A stretch of 64,000 nt of DNA from Rhodoferax sp. OV413 (GCA_945861785.1 CAMAWD010000004.1:1-64000); one strand, 5' to 3'; shown: positions 9,030 to 18,403, counted from the first letter of the stretch. The notes: generated by a model not told the origin, from the sequence alone. Program-made: numbers and translations.

Positions 9030-12000
9030 TCAGCTCAGGTGCTTGCCGATCAGCCCGGCCAGTTCGAACATCGTCACCTGCGGTTTGCCAAACACCTGTT
9101 GCAGTTTTGAGTCGGCATTGATGGCGCGCTTGTTCGTTGCGTCCTGCAGGCCCTGCGCCTTGATGTAGTCCCAGATTTTCTTGATCACTTCGGTGCGCGC
9201 CACGAGGCCGTCGCCGATCACTGCAGCCAGTTCGGCGCTGGGCCGCAGGGTGCCGATCTTTGGCGCGCTTGCAGCTTTGGCGGCCTGGGCGGTTGGAGCT
9301 TTCTTGGCCGGGGCTTTTTTGGTGGCTGTCTTTTTCGCAGCGGGTTTTGTGGCGCCTGTCTTTGCAGTTGCCGGCGCCACTTTCTTTGCTGCCGGTGTTG
9401 TCTTGGCTGCAGCCGTCGTGCCAGCCACCGGCTTGCGTGGCGGGAACTTGGATGGCGCAAACTCGAAGCCGACCTTGCCGGCTTCGGCGTCCCACGCCAG
9501 CATGGCCTTGAAGGGGCGCCGCGTGCGCATGGACACGAACTTGTCCAGCAAGTCGGTCTTGCCGGTGCCCAGAAGCTTCACGACCTGTTCGCGGGTCACG
9601 GGTTGCTGCAAGATGATCTGGCCGGTCTTGAAATCGCAACTCGGTGTGGCTTGGGCCAATGTGGGTACGGACTTGTCACACACATAGTTCTTGCCGTGCT
9701 CGAACACGGCGCCCCCGCATTTGGGGCATTTGCCCAGCGACACCTGGCCAGCGAAGTCGATCAGTTCTCCGGCCTCTTCGCCCTTTTTCTCGTCGCCAAA
9801 GTCGAACTCCAGTTTGTAGTTCTTGGTCTCGTCGTCGAACTTGATCACCATCTCGGCGGTGAAGGGCCAGCCCGCCTTGGATCGGAAACCTTCCAGTGGG
9901 CCGATCTTCCTGTCGCGCAGGAACTGCTCCACCTCGGCCACTTCGAAGGTCCGCCCGGCGGGCGTCTTGCCGAAGGAGAAGCCGCAACCTTCATCCGTGC
10001 CGGACTTGCCGGTGCAGGTGTAGCGGCGGTAGTTTTCCTTCACGATTCCGCTGCAGTTGGGGCAGGGGGCCTGCAGTGTGGCGTAGTCGCCGGGAATGGT
10101 GTCGCGGTCGTACTCCTTGGCCTTCTTCACCATGCGTTCGGTCATGGCCGCGATTTCGGCCATGAAGGTGTCGCGGCTGAGTTTGCCGTGCTCCATCTGC
10201 GCCAGCTTGTATTCCCACTCACCGGTGAGTTCGGCCTTGGAGAGCTCTTCAACCCCGAGCCCGCGCAGCAGTGTCATCAGCTGGAACGCCTTGGCAGTCG
10301 GGATCAGCTCGCGGCCTTCGCGCAGCATGTACTTCTCGTTGATCAGGCCTTCGATGATGCTGGAGCGGGTGGCGGGTGTGCCCAGGCCCTTCTCGTGCAT
10401 CGCTGCGCGCAGTTCTTCGTCTTCCACCGTCTTGCCTGCGCCTTCCATGGCGCCCAGCAGGGTTGCCTCGGTGTAACGTGCGGGGGGGCGGGTTGCCAGG
10501 CCTTTGGGCTCCACGGCGGCCACCCCGACCTTCTCGTCGGGCTTCAACGCGACCAGCATGGAGGGGTTCTTCTCGTCGCCGTCCTTGACCTCGTCCTGCG
10601 CTTCCTTGCCATAGATGGCCAGCCACCCCGGCCTGACCAGTACCTTGCCTTCGGTCTTGAAGCTGTGGCTGGCTGCCTCTGCGGCGCCGGGCCGCCCCCA
10701 GCGCGCAGACGCCCCCTCGGGGGGCAGCGCAGTAGGCGCAGCGACAAGCGTGGGGGCCACAGTGGATATGCGCGTGGTGACCTGGTATTCGGCACTGGGG
10801 AAGAACACCGCCATGAAGCGGCGCACCACCAGGTCGTACACCTTTTGCTCCGCCTCGCTCAGGCCATGGGCCGGCTGCAGCGTGGGGATGATGGCGAAGT
10901 GGTCGCTCACCTTGGTGTTGTCGAAGATGCGCTTGCTGGGCTTGATGTAGTTGCCCTTGAGGGCCGTGGCGGCATGTGGCGCCAGGTGCTTCATGGGGCT
11001 TGCGGCGAGCATTTCGAAGGTCTGCCTGACCACCGGCACGTAGTCTTCCGGCAGAGCACGCGAGTCGGTACGCGGGTAGGTCAGGGCCTTGTGGCGCTCG
11101 TACAGGCTTTGCGCAATCGACAGTGTGGTCTTGGCGCTGTAGCCGAACTTGCCATTGGCCTCACGCTGCAGCGATGTGAGGTCGAACAGCAGCGGGCTGG
11201 CTTGCGTGGTGGGTTTGCTCTCTTCGGTGACTGTGGCGGTCTTGCCGCGCACCGCGTCCGCAATGGCCCGGGCTTCGGCCGCCGACCAGACGCGGTCGGC
11301 CCGGAGTTCAGCGTCCGGTTCGTCTGATGCAGGCGCGGCATTTGGGAGCAGCGACATTCGCGCCCTTGCCTCTTCATTGGCAGCTGCCTTCTTCCATGCC
11401 GGGTTGAACCACTTGCCGGCGTACTCGCCGGCTTCGGCGCCGAAGGTGGCGTGCACCTCCCAGTAGTTGCGGCTGACGAACTTGCGGATCTTCTCCTCGC
11501 GCTCCACCACCACCGACAGCGTGGGTGTCTGCACCCGACCGACCGTGGTCAGGAAGAAACCCCCGTCGCGCGAGTTGAACGCCGTCATGGCGCGCGTGCC
11601 GTTGATGCCCACCAGCCAGTCGGCCTCGGAGCGGCAACGCGCCGCATCTGCCAGCGGCAGCATCTGCTTGTCGCTGCGCAGGTTCCCGAATCCGTCGCGG
11701 ATTGCCTGCGGCGTCATCGACTGCAGCCACAGACGCTGCACCGGGTGTTTGGCCTTGCTGTATTGCTGGATCAGGCGAAAGATCAACTCCCCCTCGCGGC
11801 CCGCGTCGCAGGCGTTGATGAAGGCACCGACGTCCTTGCGCTTGGCCAGGCGAACGATCGCGTTGAGCCGCGTCTTGGTCTTGTCCATCGGTTTCAGGTC
11901 GAAGTGCGGCGGGATCACCGGCAGGTGCGCAAAGCTCCATTTGCCGCGCTTGACGTCGAACTCTTCGGGTGCCTGGATCTCCACCAGGTGGCCGACGGCG

Positions 12001-12146
12001 CTGGTCACCACGTACTTCTCGTTTTCGAAATGCTCGTCCATCTTCTCGAACTTGCCGGCGATCGGCGTGAGCGCGCGCACGATGTCCTGGGCCACTGAAG
12101 GCTTCTCGGCAATTACCAATGTTTTTGCGAATACTTCGTTTTTCAT
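9030..12146 (-). CDS. topB: DNA topoisomerase III with H1-like linker and C-terminal SWIB domain
   Basis: Type IA topoisomerase relaxing and decatenating DNA via a 5'-phosphotyrosine, 1038 aa. ATG 12146 begins MKNEVFAKTLVIAEKPS; the longer frame to 12206 has no sensible leader. The Toprim acidic motif is ACDAGREGE and the active-site tyrosine lies in LTYPRTDSRALP. Two C-terminal zinc-ribbon-like cysteine clusters follow (CPNCSG with CTGKSGTDEGC; CPKCGG with C..C). Then comes about 60 residues of Lys/Ala/Pro-rich sequence (about 904-965), and a SWIB/MDM2-type domain at about 966-1038 ending MFELAGLIGKHLS. E. coli TopB is about 650 aa, so this is far longer. A segment of about 28 residues around 10680-10762 is encoded by a dispersed repeat. 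It heads a leftward group with SMR, methyltransferase and YHS genes. Confidence 0.93.
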   Translation of the reverse strand: MKNEVFAKTLVIAEKPSVAQDIVRALTPIAGKFEKMDEHFENEKYVVTSAVGHLVEIQAPEEFDVKRGKWSFAHLPVIPPHFDLKPMDKTKTRLNAIVRLAKRKDVGAFINACDAGREGELIFRLIQQYSKAKHPVQRLWLQSMTPQAIRDGFGNLRSDKQMLPLADAARCRSEADWLVGINGTRAMTAFNSRDGGFFLTTVGRVQTPTLSVVVEREEKIRKFVSRNYWEVHATFGAEAGEYAGKWFNPAWKKAAANEEARARMSLLPNAAPASDEPDAELRADRVWSAAEARAIADAVRGKTATVTEESKPTTQASPLLFDLTSLQREANGKFGYSAKTTLSIAQSLYERHKALTYPRTDSRALPEDYVPVVRQTFEMLAASPMKHLAPHAATALKGNYIKPSKRIFDNTKVSDHFAIIPTLQPAHGLSEAEQKVYDLVVRRFMAVFFPSAEYQVTTRISTVAPTLVAAPTALPPEGASARWGRPGAAEAASHSFKTEGKVLVRPGWLAIYGKEAQDEVKDGDEKNPSMLVALKPDEKVGVAAVEPKGLATRPPARYTEATLLGAMEGAGKTVEDEELRAAMHEKGLGTPATRSSIIEGLINEKYMLREGRELIPTAKAFQLMTLLRGLGVEELSKAELTGEWEYKLAQMEHGKLSRDTFMAEIAAMTERMVKKAKEYDRDTIPGDYATLQAPCPNCSGIVKENYRRYTCTGKSGTDEGCGFSFGKTPAGRTFEVAEVEQFLRDRKIGPLEGFRSKAGWPFTAEMVIKFDDETKNYKLEFDFGDEKKGEEAGELIDFAGQVSLGKCPKCGGAVFEHGKNYVCDKSVPTLAQATPSCDFKTGQIILQQPVTREQVVKLLGTGKTDLLDKFVSMRTRRPFKAMLAWDAEAGKVGFEFAPSKFPPRKPVAGTTAAAKTTPAAKKVAPATAKTGATKPAAKKTATKKAPAKKAPTAQAAKAASAPKIGTLRPSAELAAVIGDGLVARTEVIKKIWDYIKAQGLQDATNKRAINADSKLQQVFGKPQVTMFELAGLIGKHLS
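10690..10760. repeat. Dispersed repeat element inside topB, read in frame
   Basis: The core 10715-10760 matches 63924-63969 at 41 of 46 positions by direct comparison, including an identical 20-base block. In topB it is translated in frame, from about Val-Ala-Pro-Thr-Leu-Val-Ala through Arg-Trp-Gly-Arg-Pro-Gly. It falls between the strand ending TTRIST and the conserved FKTEGKVLV strand. Normally found between genes, this is a rare intragenic copy. Confidence 0.8.
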
Positions 12147-12167
12147 CTGACTACAATCCAAAGGTCT

Positions 12168-12217
12168 CGCGTGCGCACAGGCGCACACACGTAAGCGCGC
12201 GCCCACGCGCGCCCATA
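12168..12217. other. Alternating purine-pyrimidine tract between topB and the SET gene
   Basis: The divergent spacer contains runs of alternating GC, CA and GT steps, including the self-complementary GTGCGCAC (12171-12178) and GCGCGCGC (12195-12202). Such tracts can adopt Z-DNA under negative supercoiling. It sits where both divergent promoters should be. Confidence 0.45.
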
Positions 12218-12245
12218 CGAGTTCACATTACCAAATTTTTCAGAC

Positions 12246-12725
12246 GTGTCCAAAAAAGCCCTTTCCACCGATGCGCGCCGCATCCAGACCCGGCGCTCCG
12301 GCGTTCACGGAAAAGGCGTGTTTGCGCTGGGCAACATCGCCGAGGGCGAGACCATCATCGAATACGTGGGCGCCATCATCAGCTGGAAAGAGGCGCAACG
12401 CCGGCATCCGCACAACCCCGCCGATCCTAACCACACCTTTTACTTTCATATTGATGAAAAGCGGGTCATTGACGCTTTGGTTGGCGGCAACTCGTCGCGC
12501 TGGATCAACCATTCCTGCGATCCGAACTGCGAAGCCGACGAGCAGGACGGCCGGGTCTTCATCAAGGCCTTGCGCAATATCGCGGCCGGTGAGGAGCTCA
12601 ATTACGACTATGGCCTGATCATCGACGAGCGCTACACGCCCAAACTCAAGGCCCAATACCCCTGCTGGTGCGGCGCCGGCCAATGCCGGGGCACCCTGCT
12701 GGCTCCGAAGCGGCGCAGTCGCTAG
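12246..12725 (+). CDS. SET-domain protein-lysine methyltransferase
   Basis: 159 aa, GTG start, almost entirely a SET domain. Visible are the N-terminal RRSGVHGKGVFA, the SAM/active-site signature RWINHSCDPNCE (85-96), the catalytic-tyrosine motif ELNYDYG (117-123), and a post-SET cysteine set CWCGAGQC (140-147). SET enzymes transfer methyl groups from SAM to protein lysines. Bacterial versions are known, for example in Chlamydia, and free-standing ones occur in many Burkholderiales. The gene is divergent from topB across a 99-base spacer. The neighbouring topoisomerase tail is rich in lysine, making it a candidate substrate by inference only. Confidence 0.9.
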   Translation: MSKKALSTDARRIQTRRSGVHGKGVFALGNIAEGETIIEYVGAIISWKEAQRRHPHNPADPNHTFYFHIDEKRVIDALVGGNSSRWINHSCDPNCEADEQDGRVFIKALRNIAAGEELNYDYGLIIDERYTPKLKAQYPCWCGAGQCRGTLLAPKRRSR

Positions 12726-12757
12726 GCGCAGGCGCCCAAGGGAAAGGCCAGCGCACC

Positions 12758-13594
12758 ATGCCAGACGCGCGCGGGCATTGGCCCCTGGAGGCCATCACCC
12801 GGGAGGTTGGTGCCCAACTGCCCGGCTTTTGCGCCGAGCTGCTGCCAACCATCGACTCCACCAATTCCGAATTGATGCGCCGCGCCCGCGCTGGCCGCGA
12901 TGCCCCGACGTTGCTGGTGGCAGAGGTGCAGTTGGCCGGCCGGGGCCGTCTGGGCAGAACCTGGGTCAGCCAGGATGCCGATGCGGTCGCCACGCCGGGC
13001 GTGGCACCGATCCAGCGTGCGCTCACCTTTTCCCTCGGCATGCCGCTCAGGCCCCAGGACTGGTCGGGCCTGTCGCTCGCGGTTGGGGTGAGCGTGGCGT
13101 GCAGCCTGCATCCTGCCTTGCAGCTCAAATGGCCGAACGATCTCTGGTTCGACGGGCGCAAGCTGGCGGGCATCCTGATCGAGACTGTCGCAGTTGGCGA
13201 ACGCCGATATGCCGTGATCGGCGTCGGCATCAACATCACCGCGCCGACCGTGACCGGGCTGTCCGTAGCGCCTGCATGGCTGCAGGAACTGTTGCCGCAG
13301 TGTGACGCACCGCAGGTGCTGGTGCGCATCGTGCCCGCGCTGGTTGCGGCCATCCGCGAGTTCGAGACTGCGGGCCTGGCACCGTCGCTGGCAGAGTTCA
13401 GGGCGCGCGATCTGCTTTATGGGCGTGCGGTCGTGCTGAGCAACGGCCTCACCGGCACAGCGCAGGGCATTGATTCGGGCGGCGGGTTGCTGGTGCATAC
13501 TTCCAGCGGCATGAATACCATCACCAGTGCCGAAGTCAGCGTCCGCGCGGCGGAGAGCGACACCGGTTTCGCCGGGCACCAGCCGCCAGCCTGA
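12758..13594 (+). CDS. birA: Biotin--[acetyl-CoA-carboxylase] ligase
   Basis: Attaches biotin to the carboxyl carrier protein, 278 aa. ATG 12758 starts MPDARGHWPLEAI; the start at 12668 would overlap the SET gene. The biotinyl-AMP loop is GRGRLGRTW (61-69) and the catalytic-core motif KWPNDLW is at 124-130, followed by the KLAGIL strand. There is no N-terminal winged-helix DNA-binding domain, so this is a class I enzyme without the repressor role of E. coli BirA. A C-terminal SH3-like part is present (about 230-275). The SPOR-like gene follows two bases later, suggesting co-expression. Confidence 0.92.
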   Translation: MPDARGHWPLEAITREVGAQLPGFCAELLPTIDSTNSELMRRARAGRDAPTLLVAEVQLAGRGRLGRTWVSQDADAVATPGVAPIQRALTFSLGMPLRPQDWSGLSLAVGVSVACSLHPALQLKWPNDLWFDGRKLAGILIETVAVGERRYAVIGVGINITAPTVTGLSVAPAWLQELLPQCDAPQVLVRIVPALVAAIREFETAGLAPSLAEFRARDLLYGRAVVLSNGLTGTAQGIDSGGGLLVHTSSGMNTITSAEVSVRAAESDTGFAGHQPPA

Positions 13595-13596
13595 CC

Positions 13597-14256
13597 ATGT
13601 TGCGCGTTCTCGTGCTCCTGCTGGCCCTGCTCAACGCGATTTATTTTGCGTGGTCGCACCGGCTGTTGTCGCCTTATGGTTTCGGGCCCGCACAGCAGTC
13701 CGAGCCGCAACGCGCTGCAAAGCAGATCCAGCCACAGTTGGTGCGTATTCTGTCGACCGATGAAGCCGGCCGTGCCGACGCTGCGCCCCAGGGTGTCGCG
13801 CGCGCAGATGAGTGCCTGCAATCGGTGTTGCTGGACGAACCCCAGGCCGCGGCCTTGCGCCAGTTGGCACAGGCTGTGTTGCCGACCGGATCCTGGGCGA
13901 TCGATTCCGCCACCGAGCCGGCGCGCTGGATTGTCTACATGGGCAAGTACCCGGATGCGCAGACCCTGGCCAGGAGGCGCGGGGCACTTGCCTCGCTGAA
14001 CCTTCGCTTCGAGCCATTGAACAACCCGGCGCTCGAATTCGGCTTGTCGCTGGGAGGGTTCGACACCGAGGAGCGTGCGCGCGCCGAGCTTGCCCAACTC
14101 AGGCAGCGCGGGGTTCGCTCCGCCACGGTGGTGCAGGAGCATCCCGAACTGCGCGGCAGCCTGTTCAAGATGCCGGTGGTGGACGATGCGTTGCGCCCCA
14201 AGCTGGACGAACTGAAGACGGCACTGGGGGGCAAGTCCCTGCAGGCCTGCAAGTAA
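13597..14256 (+). CDS. Membrane-anchored SPOR-like protein
   Basis: 219 aa. One N-terminal transmembrane helix (about 3-19) anchors a periplasmic region. The segment from about 108 to 185 (WIVYMGKYPDAQTLARRR; LEFGLSLGGFDTEERAR; GVRSATVVQE) has the beta-alpha-beta layout of SPOR domains, which bind denuded glycan strands at the septum. It sits two bases after birA, an arrangement I know from other Burkholderiales. A role in cell division is plausible but not shown. Confidence 0.72.
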   Translation: MLRVLVLLLALLNAIYFAWSHRLLSPYGFGPAQQSEPQRAAKQIQPQLVRILSTDEAGRADAAPQGVARADECLQSVLLDEPQAAALRQLAQAVLPTGSWAIDSATEPARWIVYMGKYPDAQTLARRRGALASLNLRFEPLNNPALEFGLSLGGFDTEERARAELAQLRQRGVRSATVVQEHPELRGSLFKMPVVDDALRPKLDELKTALGGKSLQACK

Positions 14257-14279
14257 CTTGCCGGCAGGTCTGCGGCCGG

Positions 14280-14348
14280 TCAATACTGCACGCGCGCGCA
14301 GTAGGTGTCCTGCGCGGCGGCGCGCGCCTGCCCCAGATCATTTTTCAT
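14280..14348 (-). CDS. Possible 22-aa small protein
   Basis: Reads MKNDLGQARAAAQDTYCARV then QY and a TGA stop. It is preceded by a strong ribosome binding site (GAGGAG, seven bases before ATG). It lies alone in the 233 bases between the SPOR-like gene and the histidine kinase stop, with GC-skewed third positions like a real gene. I do not recognise the family. It could be a small regulatory peptide or a leader, or chance. Confidence 0.35.
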   Translation of the reverse strand: MKNDLGQARAAAQDTYCARVQY

Positions 14349-14489
14349 GCTGTCTCCTCGGTAAGTTCTGCTGCGATCGTGGCCGTCGCGGCGTTTGCTG
14401 GCGCCGGGGCGAGATGACGGAACGATCAGGAACTGGGCGGACGATACGACCGGCCGCTTACCGTGGACTTACCCTGTCTTACTGCTTGC

Positions 14490-15938
14490 TTACCCGGGCA
14501 ATGGTGCGTCGTTGGCGAGGCGGATCGTGAAGCGTGATCCTGGCGGCTGGTGGCCGGGATGCGCGTCCTCCAGGCTGACGCCGCCACCATGGATATGTGC
14601 GATCTCGACCACGATCGGCAGGCCCAGGCCGGACCCGTCGACCTCACTGCCCAGTGCGCGGTAAAAGGGCTTGAACACCAGTTCCCGTTCTGCTTGCGGG
14701 ATGCCCGGGCCCGAGTCTTCGACCTGGACCATCAGGACCTTGCCAAACGGATCGGCCAAGACGCGCACCGTGATCACGCCAGGTTGTTCTGCACTGGAGG
14801 GCGTGTAGTTGATCGCGTTGTCCACCAGGTTGCGCACCATCTCCTTGAGCAGCGTTGCATTGCCCTCCAGCACGGCGCCGTCGGCCCCCGGCCGGATGCC
14901 TTCGTAGCCGAGGTCGATAGCCTTGTCCATGGCACGGGGCAGGCAGTCCTGCACCACTTCGATCGTCAGCTCGGCGAGGTCGCAGTGCTGGCGGGCCATC
15001 GTGGTGCCACCCTCCTCCGCCCGTGCGAGCGCGAGCAACTGGTTGACAGTGTGCGTAGCGCGCTTGCTGGCGGCGCCGATCTGGCGCAGCGAGAGCTTGA
15101 GTTCCACCGCACTTGCGCCTTCGCTTTGTGCCAGATCGGCCTGCATGCGCAAGCCGGCCAGCGGGGTTTTGAGCTGGTGCGCCGCATCGGCCAGGAAACG
15201 CTTCTGGTGGTTGATCGAGTTCTTCAGGCGCTGGAGCAGGTCGTTCACGGATGCCACCAAGGGCACGACCTCCAGGGGAATCGAATGCTCATCGAGCGGG
15301 CTCAGGTCGTCCGGCTTGCGGGCGCGGATACGTTCTTCGAGCCGGTTCAGGGGCTTGATGGCGTAGGCCAGGCCGACCCACACCAGCAGCACCGCCAGCG
15401 GGAGGATGATGAACTGGGGCAGCATCACACCCTTGACGATCTCGGTCGCCAGCACGGCGCGTTTGTCCAGACTTTCGGCGACCTGGACCAGCGCGGGCCG
15501 CGCCTGCGGCAGGTCCAGCTTGACCCAGGTGTAGGCCACCCTGACGTCGGTGCCGCGGTATTCGGCATCGCGTATGCGCACTGCGTCAAAGAAGGGGGCC
15601 TCGTCATCTGGTGGCAGCGGCAGGTCGCGTTCGCCGCTAAGGTATTCGCCACGTGCGCCGAGGACCAGGTAGTAGACGGTGTCGGACTCGTCGGCGCGCA
15701 GCAATTGGCGCGCAGGCAGCGGCAGGTTGAACGACACCTGGCGGTTCTGGACCTTGACCAGGGCTGCCAACTCCCCGACGTTGTATTCCAGTGCCCGGTC
15801 GAATGGTTTGCCGGCCACGCCCTGCGCTACGAGCCAGGTCAGCACCAGGCTGATGGGCCACAGCAGGAGCAGCGGCGTCAACATCCAGTCCAGGATTTCG
15901 CCAAACAGCGAGCGCTGTTCGGACTGGAAGACTTTCAC
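14490..15938 (-). CDS. Two-component sensor histidine kinase (TctE/QseC type)
   Basis: Inner-membrane sensor kinase, 482 aa. Transmembrane helices at about 20-40 and 172-193 flank a periplasmic sensor of about 130 residues. A HAMP-like region follows (about 194-245), then the dimerisation helix with phospho-acceptor His254 in DAAHQLKTPLAGLR. The ATPase domain has N-box NLVDNAINYT, G1 DSGPGIP and G2 GSGLGLPIV. The long periplasmic region and the RFLADAAHQLKTP box are typical of TctE-like sensors, which often respond to carboxylates. Its response regulator ends three bases upstream, so the two are co-transcribed; no tricarboxylate transporter lies beside them. Confidence 0.92.
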   Translation of the reverse strand: MKVFQSEQRSLFGEILDWMLTPLLLLWPISLVLTWLVAQGVAGKPFDRALEYNVGELAALVKVQNRQVSFNLPLPARQLLRADESDTVYYLVLGARGEYLSGERDLPLPPDDEAPFFDAVRIRDAEYRGTDVRVAYTWVKLDLPQARPALVQVAESLDKRAVLATEIVKGVMLPQFIILPLAVLLVWVGLAYAIKPLNRLEERIRARKPDDLSPLDEHSIPLEVVPLVASVNDLLQRLKNSINHQKRFLADAAHQLKTPLAGLRMQADLAQSEGASAVELKLSLRQIGAASKRATHTVNQLLALARAEEGGTTMARQHCDLAELTIEVVQDCLPRAMDKAIDLGYEGIRPGADGAVLEGNATLLKEMVRNLVDNAINYTPSSAEQPGVITVRVLADPFGKVLMVQVEDSGPGIPQAERELVFKPFYRALGSEVDGSGLGLPIVVEIAHIHGGGVSLEDAHPGHQPPGSRFTIRLANDAPLPG

Positions 15939-15941
15939 AGC

Positions 15942-16616
15942 TTAGCCTGGTATCTTTTCCAGGCAATAACCCAGGCCGCGAACGGTCGCGATGCGGATCG
16001 GGCCTTTTTCGATTTTCTTGCGCAACCGGTGTATGTAGACCTCGATCGCGTTGTTGCTGACCTCCTCGCCCCACTCGCACAGGCGCTCGACCAGCTGGTC
16101 CTTGCTGACCATGCGCCCGGAGCGTTGCAGCAGCACTTCGAGCAGGCCGAGTTCGCGCGCAGAGAGGTCGACCATCTTGCCGTCGATGCTGGCCACCCGC
16201 CCGGCCTGGTCGTAGACCAGCGGACCGTGGCGGATGCTGTCGCTTGCGCCTCCCATGCGCCGGCGCACCAGGGCGCGCACCCGCGCCTCAATCTCCTGCA
16301 GGCTGAAAGGCTTGGCCATGTAGTCGTCGGCGCCGAGGTCGAGGCCCTTGACGCGTTCGTCCACACTGTCGGCTGCGGTGAGGATCAGCACCGGCAAAGA
16401 GGAGCCGCGTGCGCGCAGCCTGCGCAGCACTTCGAGGCCGTGCATCTTGGGCAGGCCCAGGTCCAGGATCAGCAGATCGAATTCCTTGTTTGTCATCAGG
16501 GCTGCGTCGGCCTCGGTGCCGCTTGCGACATGGTCCACCGCGGCACCCGAGGCGCGCAGGGCACGCAACAGACCATCGGCTATCACTCGGTCGTCCTCGG
16601 CGATCAGAATGCGCAT
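15942..16616 (-). CDS. OmpR/PhoB-family response regulator (TctD/QseB type)
   Basis: 224 aa. ATG 16616 begins MRILIAEDDR directly; a longer frame adds only an unlikely leader. Receiver domain 1-115 has acidic pair D8/D9, phospho-acceptor Asp52 (LILDLGLP) and a Lys-Pro switch (AKPFS). The winged-helix DNA-binding domain (about 125-222) contains RMVSKDQLVERL and the recognition stretch SNNAIEVYIHRLRKKI. It is the partner of the kinase that follows in the same operon. Target genes are not visible; the adjacent MarR gene is a separate unit. Confidence 0.92.
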   Translation of the reverse strand: MRILIAEDDRVIADGLLRALRASGAAVDHVASGTEADAALMTNKEFDLLILDLGLPKMHGLEVLRRLRARGSSLPVLILTAADSVDERVKGLDLGADDYMAKPFSLQEIEARVRALVRRRMGGASDSIRHGPLVYDQAGRVASIDGKMVDLSARELGLLEVLLQRSGRMVSKDQLVERLCEWGEEVSNNAIEVYIHRLRKKIEKGPIRIATVRGLGYCLEKIPG

Positions 16617-16705
16617 GTGTGTCTCCGTGAGGTGGGTGGGCCAGCTTGTCCATGGCGATCCGGCTGCCCGGCCCATTCTAGGCCGGAGCCCCGGGGACGC
16701 GTCAC

Positions 16706-17179
16706 TCAGGTGGCGTAGGCCTCCAGCCCGAGTTGGACCACCGTGGCGACGTCACGCCCCACCGCCTGGGTGAACTCGGCCTGTGCCTGTTCAACCGCCC
16801 TTCGGTAAGCCGCCAGCCACAAGCTGCCGGTGGGGCTGAACAACACGCGCAGCGCACGCGCGTCGCGTGTGTCGGGTTGGCGCTGCACCAGGTCCCAGGC
16901 GGAACATTGGTCGACCAGTTTTCCCATCGCCTGTTTTGTCACGCCCGCGCGGCTGGCCAACTCGGTGAGGCTGCAGCCGGCGAGCGGCAGGTGGCGGGTG
17001 ATCTGGGTATGCGACGCGGTCAGCGTTCCGCGTGCGGCGAGGTGGGACAGCGCCAGTGTCAGCTCGTTGTCATTGGCCATCAGGGCCAGTACATGCGCGT
17101 CGAAGCGTGCCGAGGCCATGGCCAACAATCGACCCAGGTGGACCAGGCGCCAAGTCTCGTCGGAGGGGTTTTCTGCCAT
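16706..17179 (-). CDS. MarR-family transcriptional regulator
   Basis: About 157 aa, with ATG 17179 preferred. The winged helix spans about 55-125: SLTELASRAGVTKQAMGKLV is helix-turn-helix and the wing carries RQPDTRDARALRVLFS, with the conserved D-x-R dipeptide region. MarR proteins bind DNA as dimers and are usually released by small phenolic or oxidant ligands. It is divergent from recA across 141 bases and the spacer is A/T-rich; an own operator there is likely but I could not define it. Confidence 0.85.
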   Translation of the reverse strand: MAENPSDETWRLVHLGRLLAMASARFDAHVLALMANDNELTLALSHLAARGTLTASHTQITRHLPLAGCSLTELASRAGVTKQAMGKLVDQCSAWDLVQRQPDTRDARALRVLFSPTGSLWLAAYRRAVEQAQAEFTQAVGRDVATVVQLGLEAYAT

Positions 17180-17243
17180 GCAAATATGGTAAATCAAATT
17201 GACTAAAAAACTTGTTTGAGAATTCCAATGAGCCGGTTTAAAC

Positions 17244-17261
17244 TACTGTTCAAGCATCCAG
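17244..17261 (+). promoter_or_regulatory. Predicted LexA (SOS) box upstream of recA
   Basis: TACTG-N10-CAG with both CTG and CAG half-site cores at canonical spacing. The 5' flanking TA is also matched. It lies 59 bases before the recA start codon, as in other proteobacteria. This supports SOS control of recA and possibly recX. Confidence 0.75.
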
Positions 17262-17320
17262 CCTGTTTTTAACATCAGATGCATGATTCTTGTAGATATT
17301 TGTTTTTAAAGGAGATTTTC

Positions 17321-18403
<1,083 letters not shown>

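Noticed and set aside
9603-11327. Long plus-strand open frame opposite topB
   Set aside because: It is the mirror of a conserved topoisomerase with biased codons; its composition is Gly/Ala/Val/His repeats without a motif.
14550-16718. 722-codon plus-strand open frame opposite the two-component system
   Set aside because: The minus strand holds complete kinase and regulator motifs; the plus reading is rich in His/Gln/Arg and looks like nothing known.
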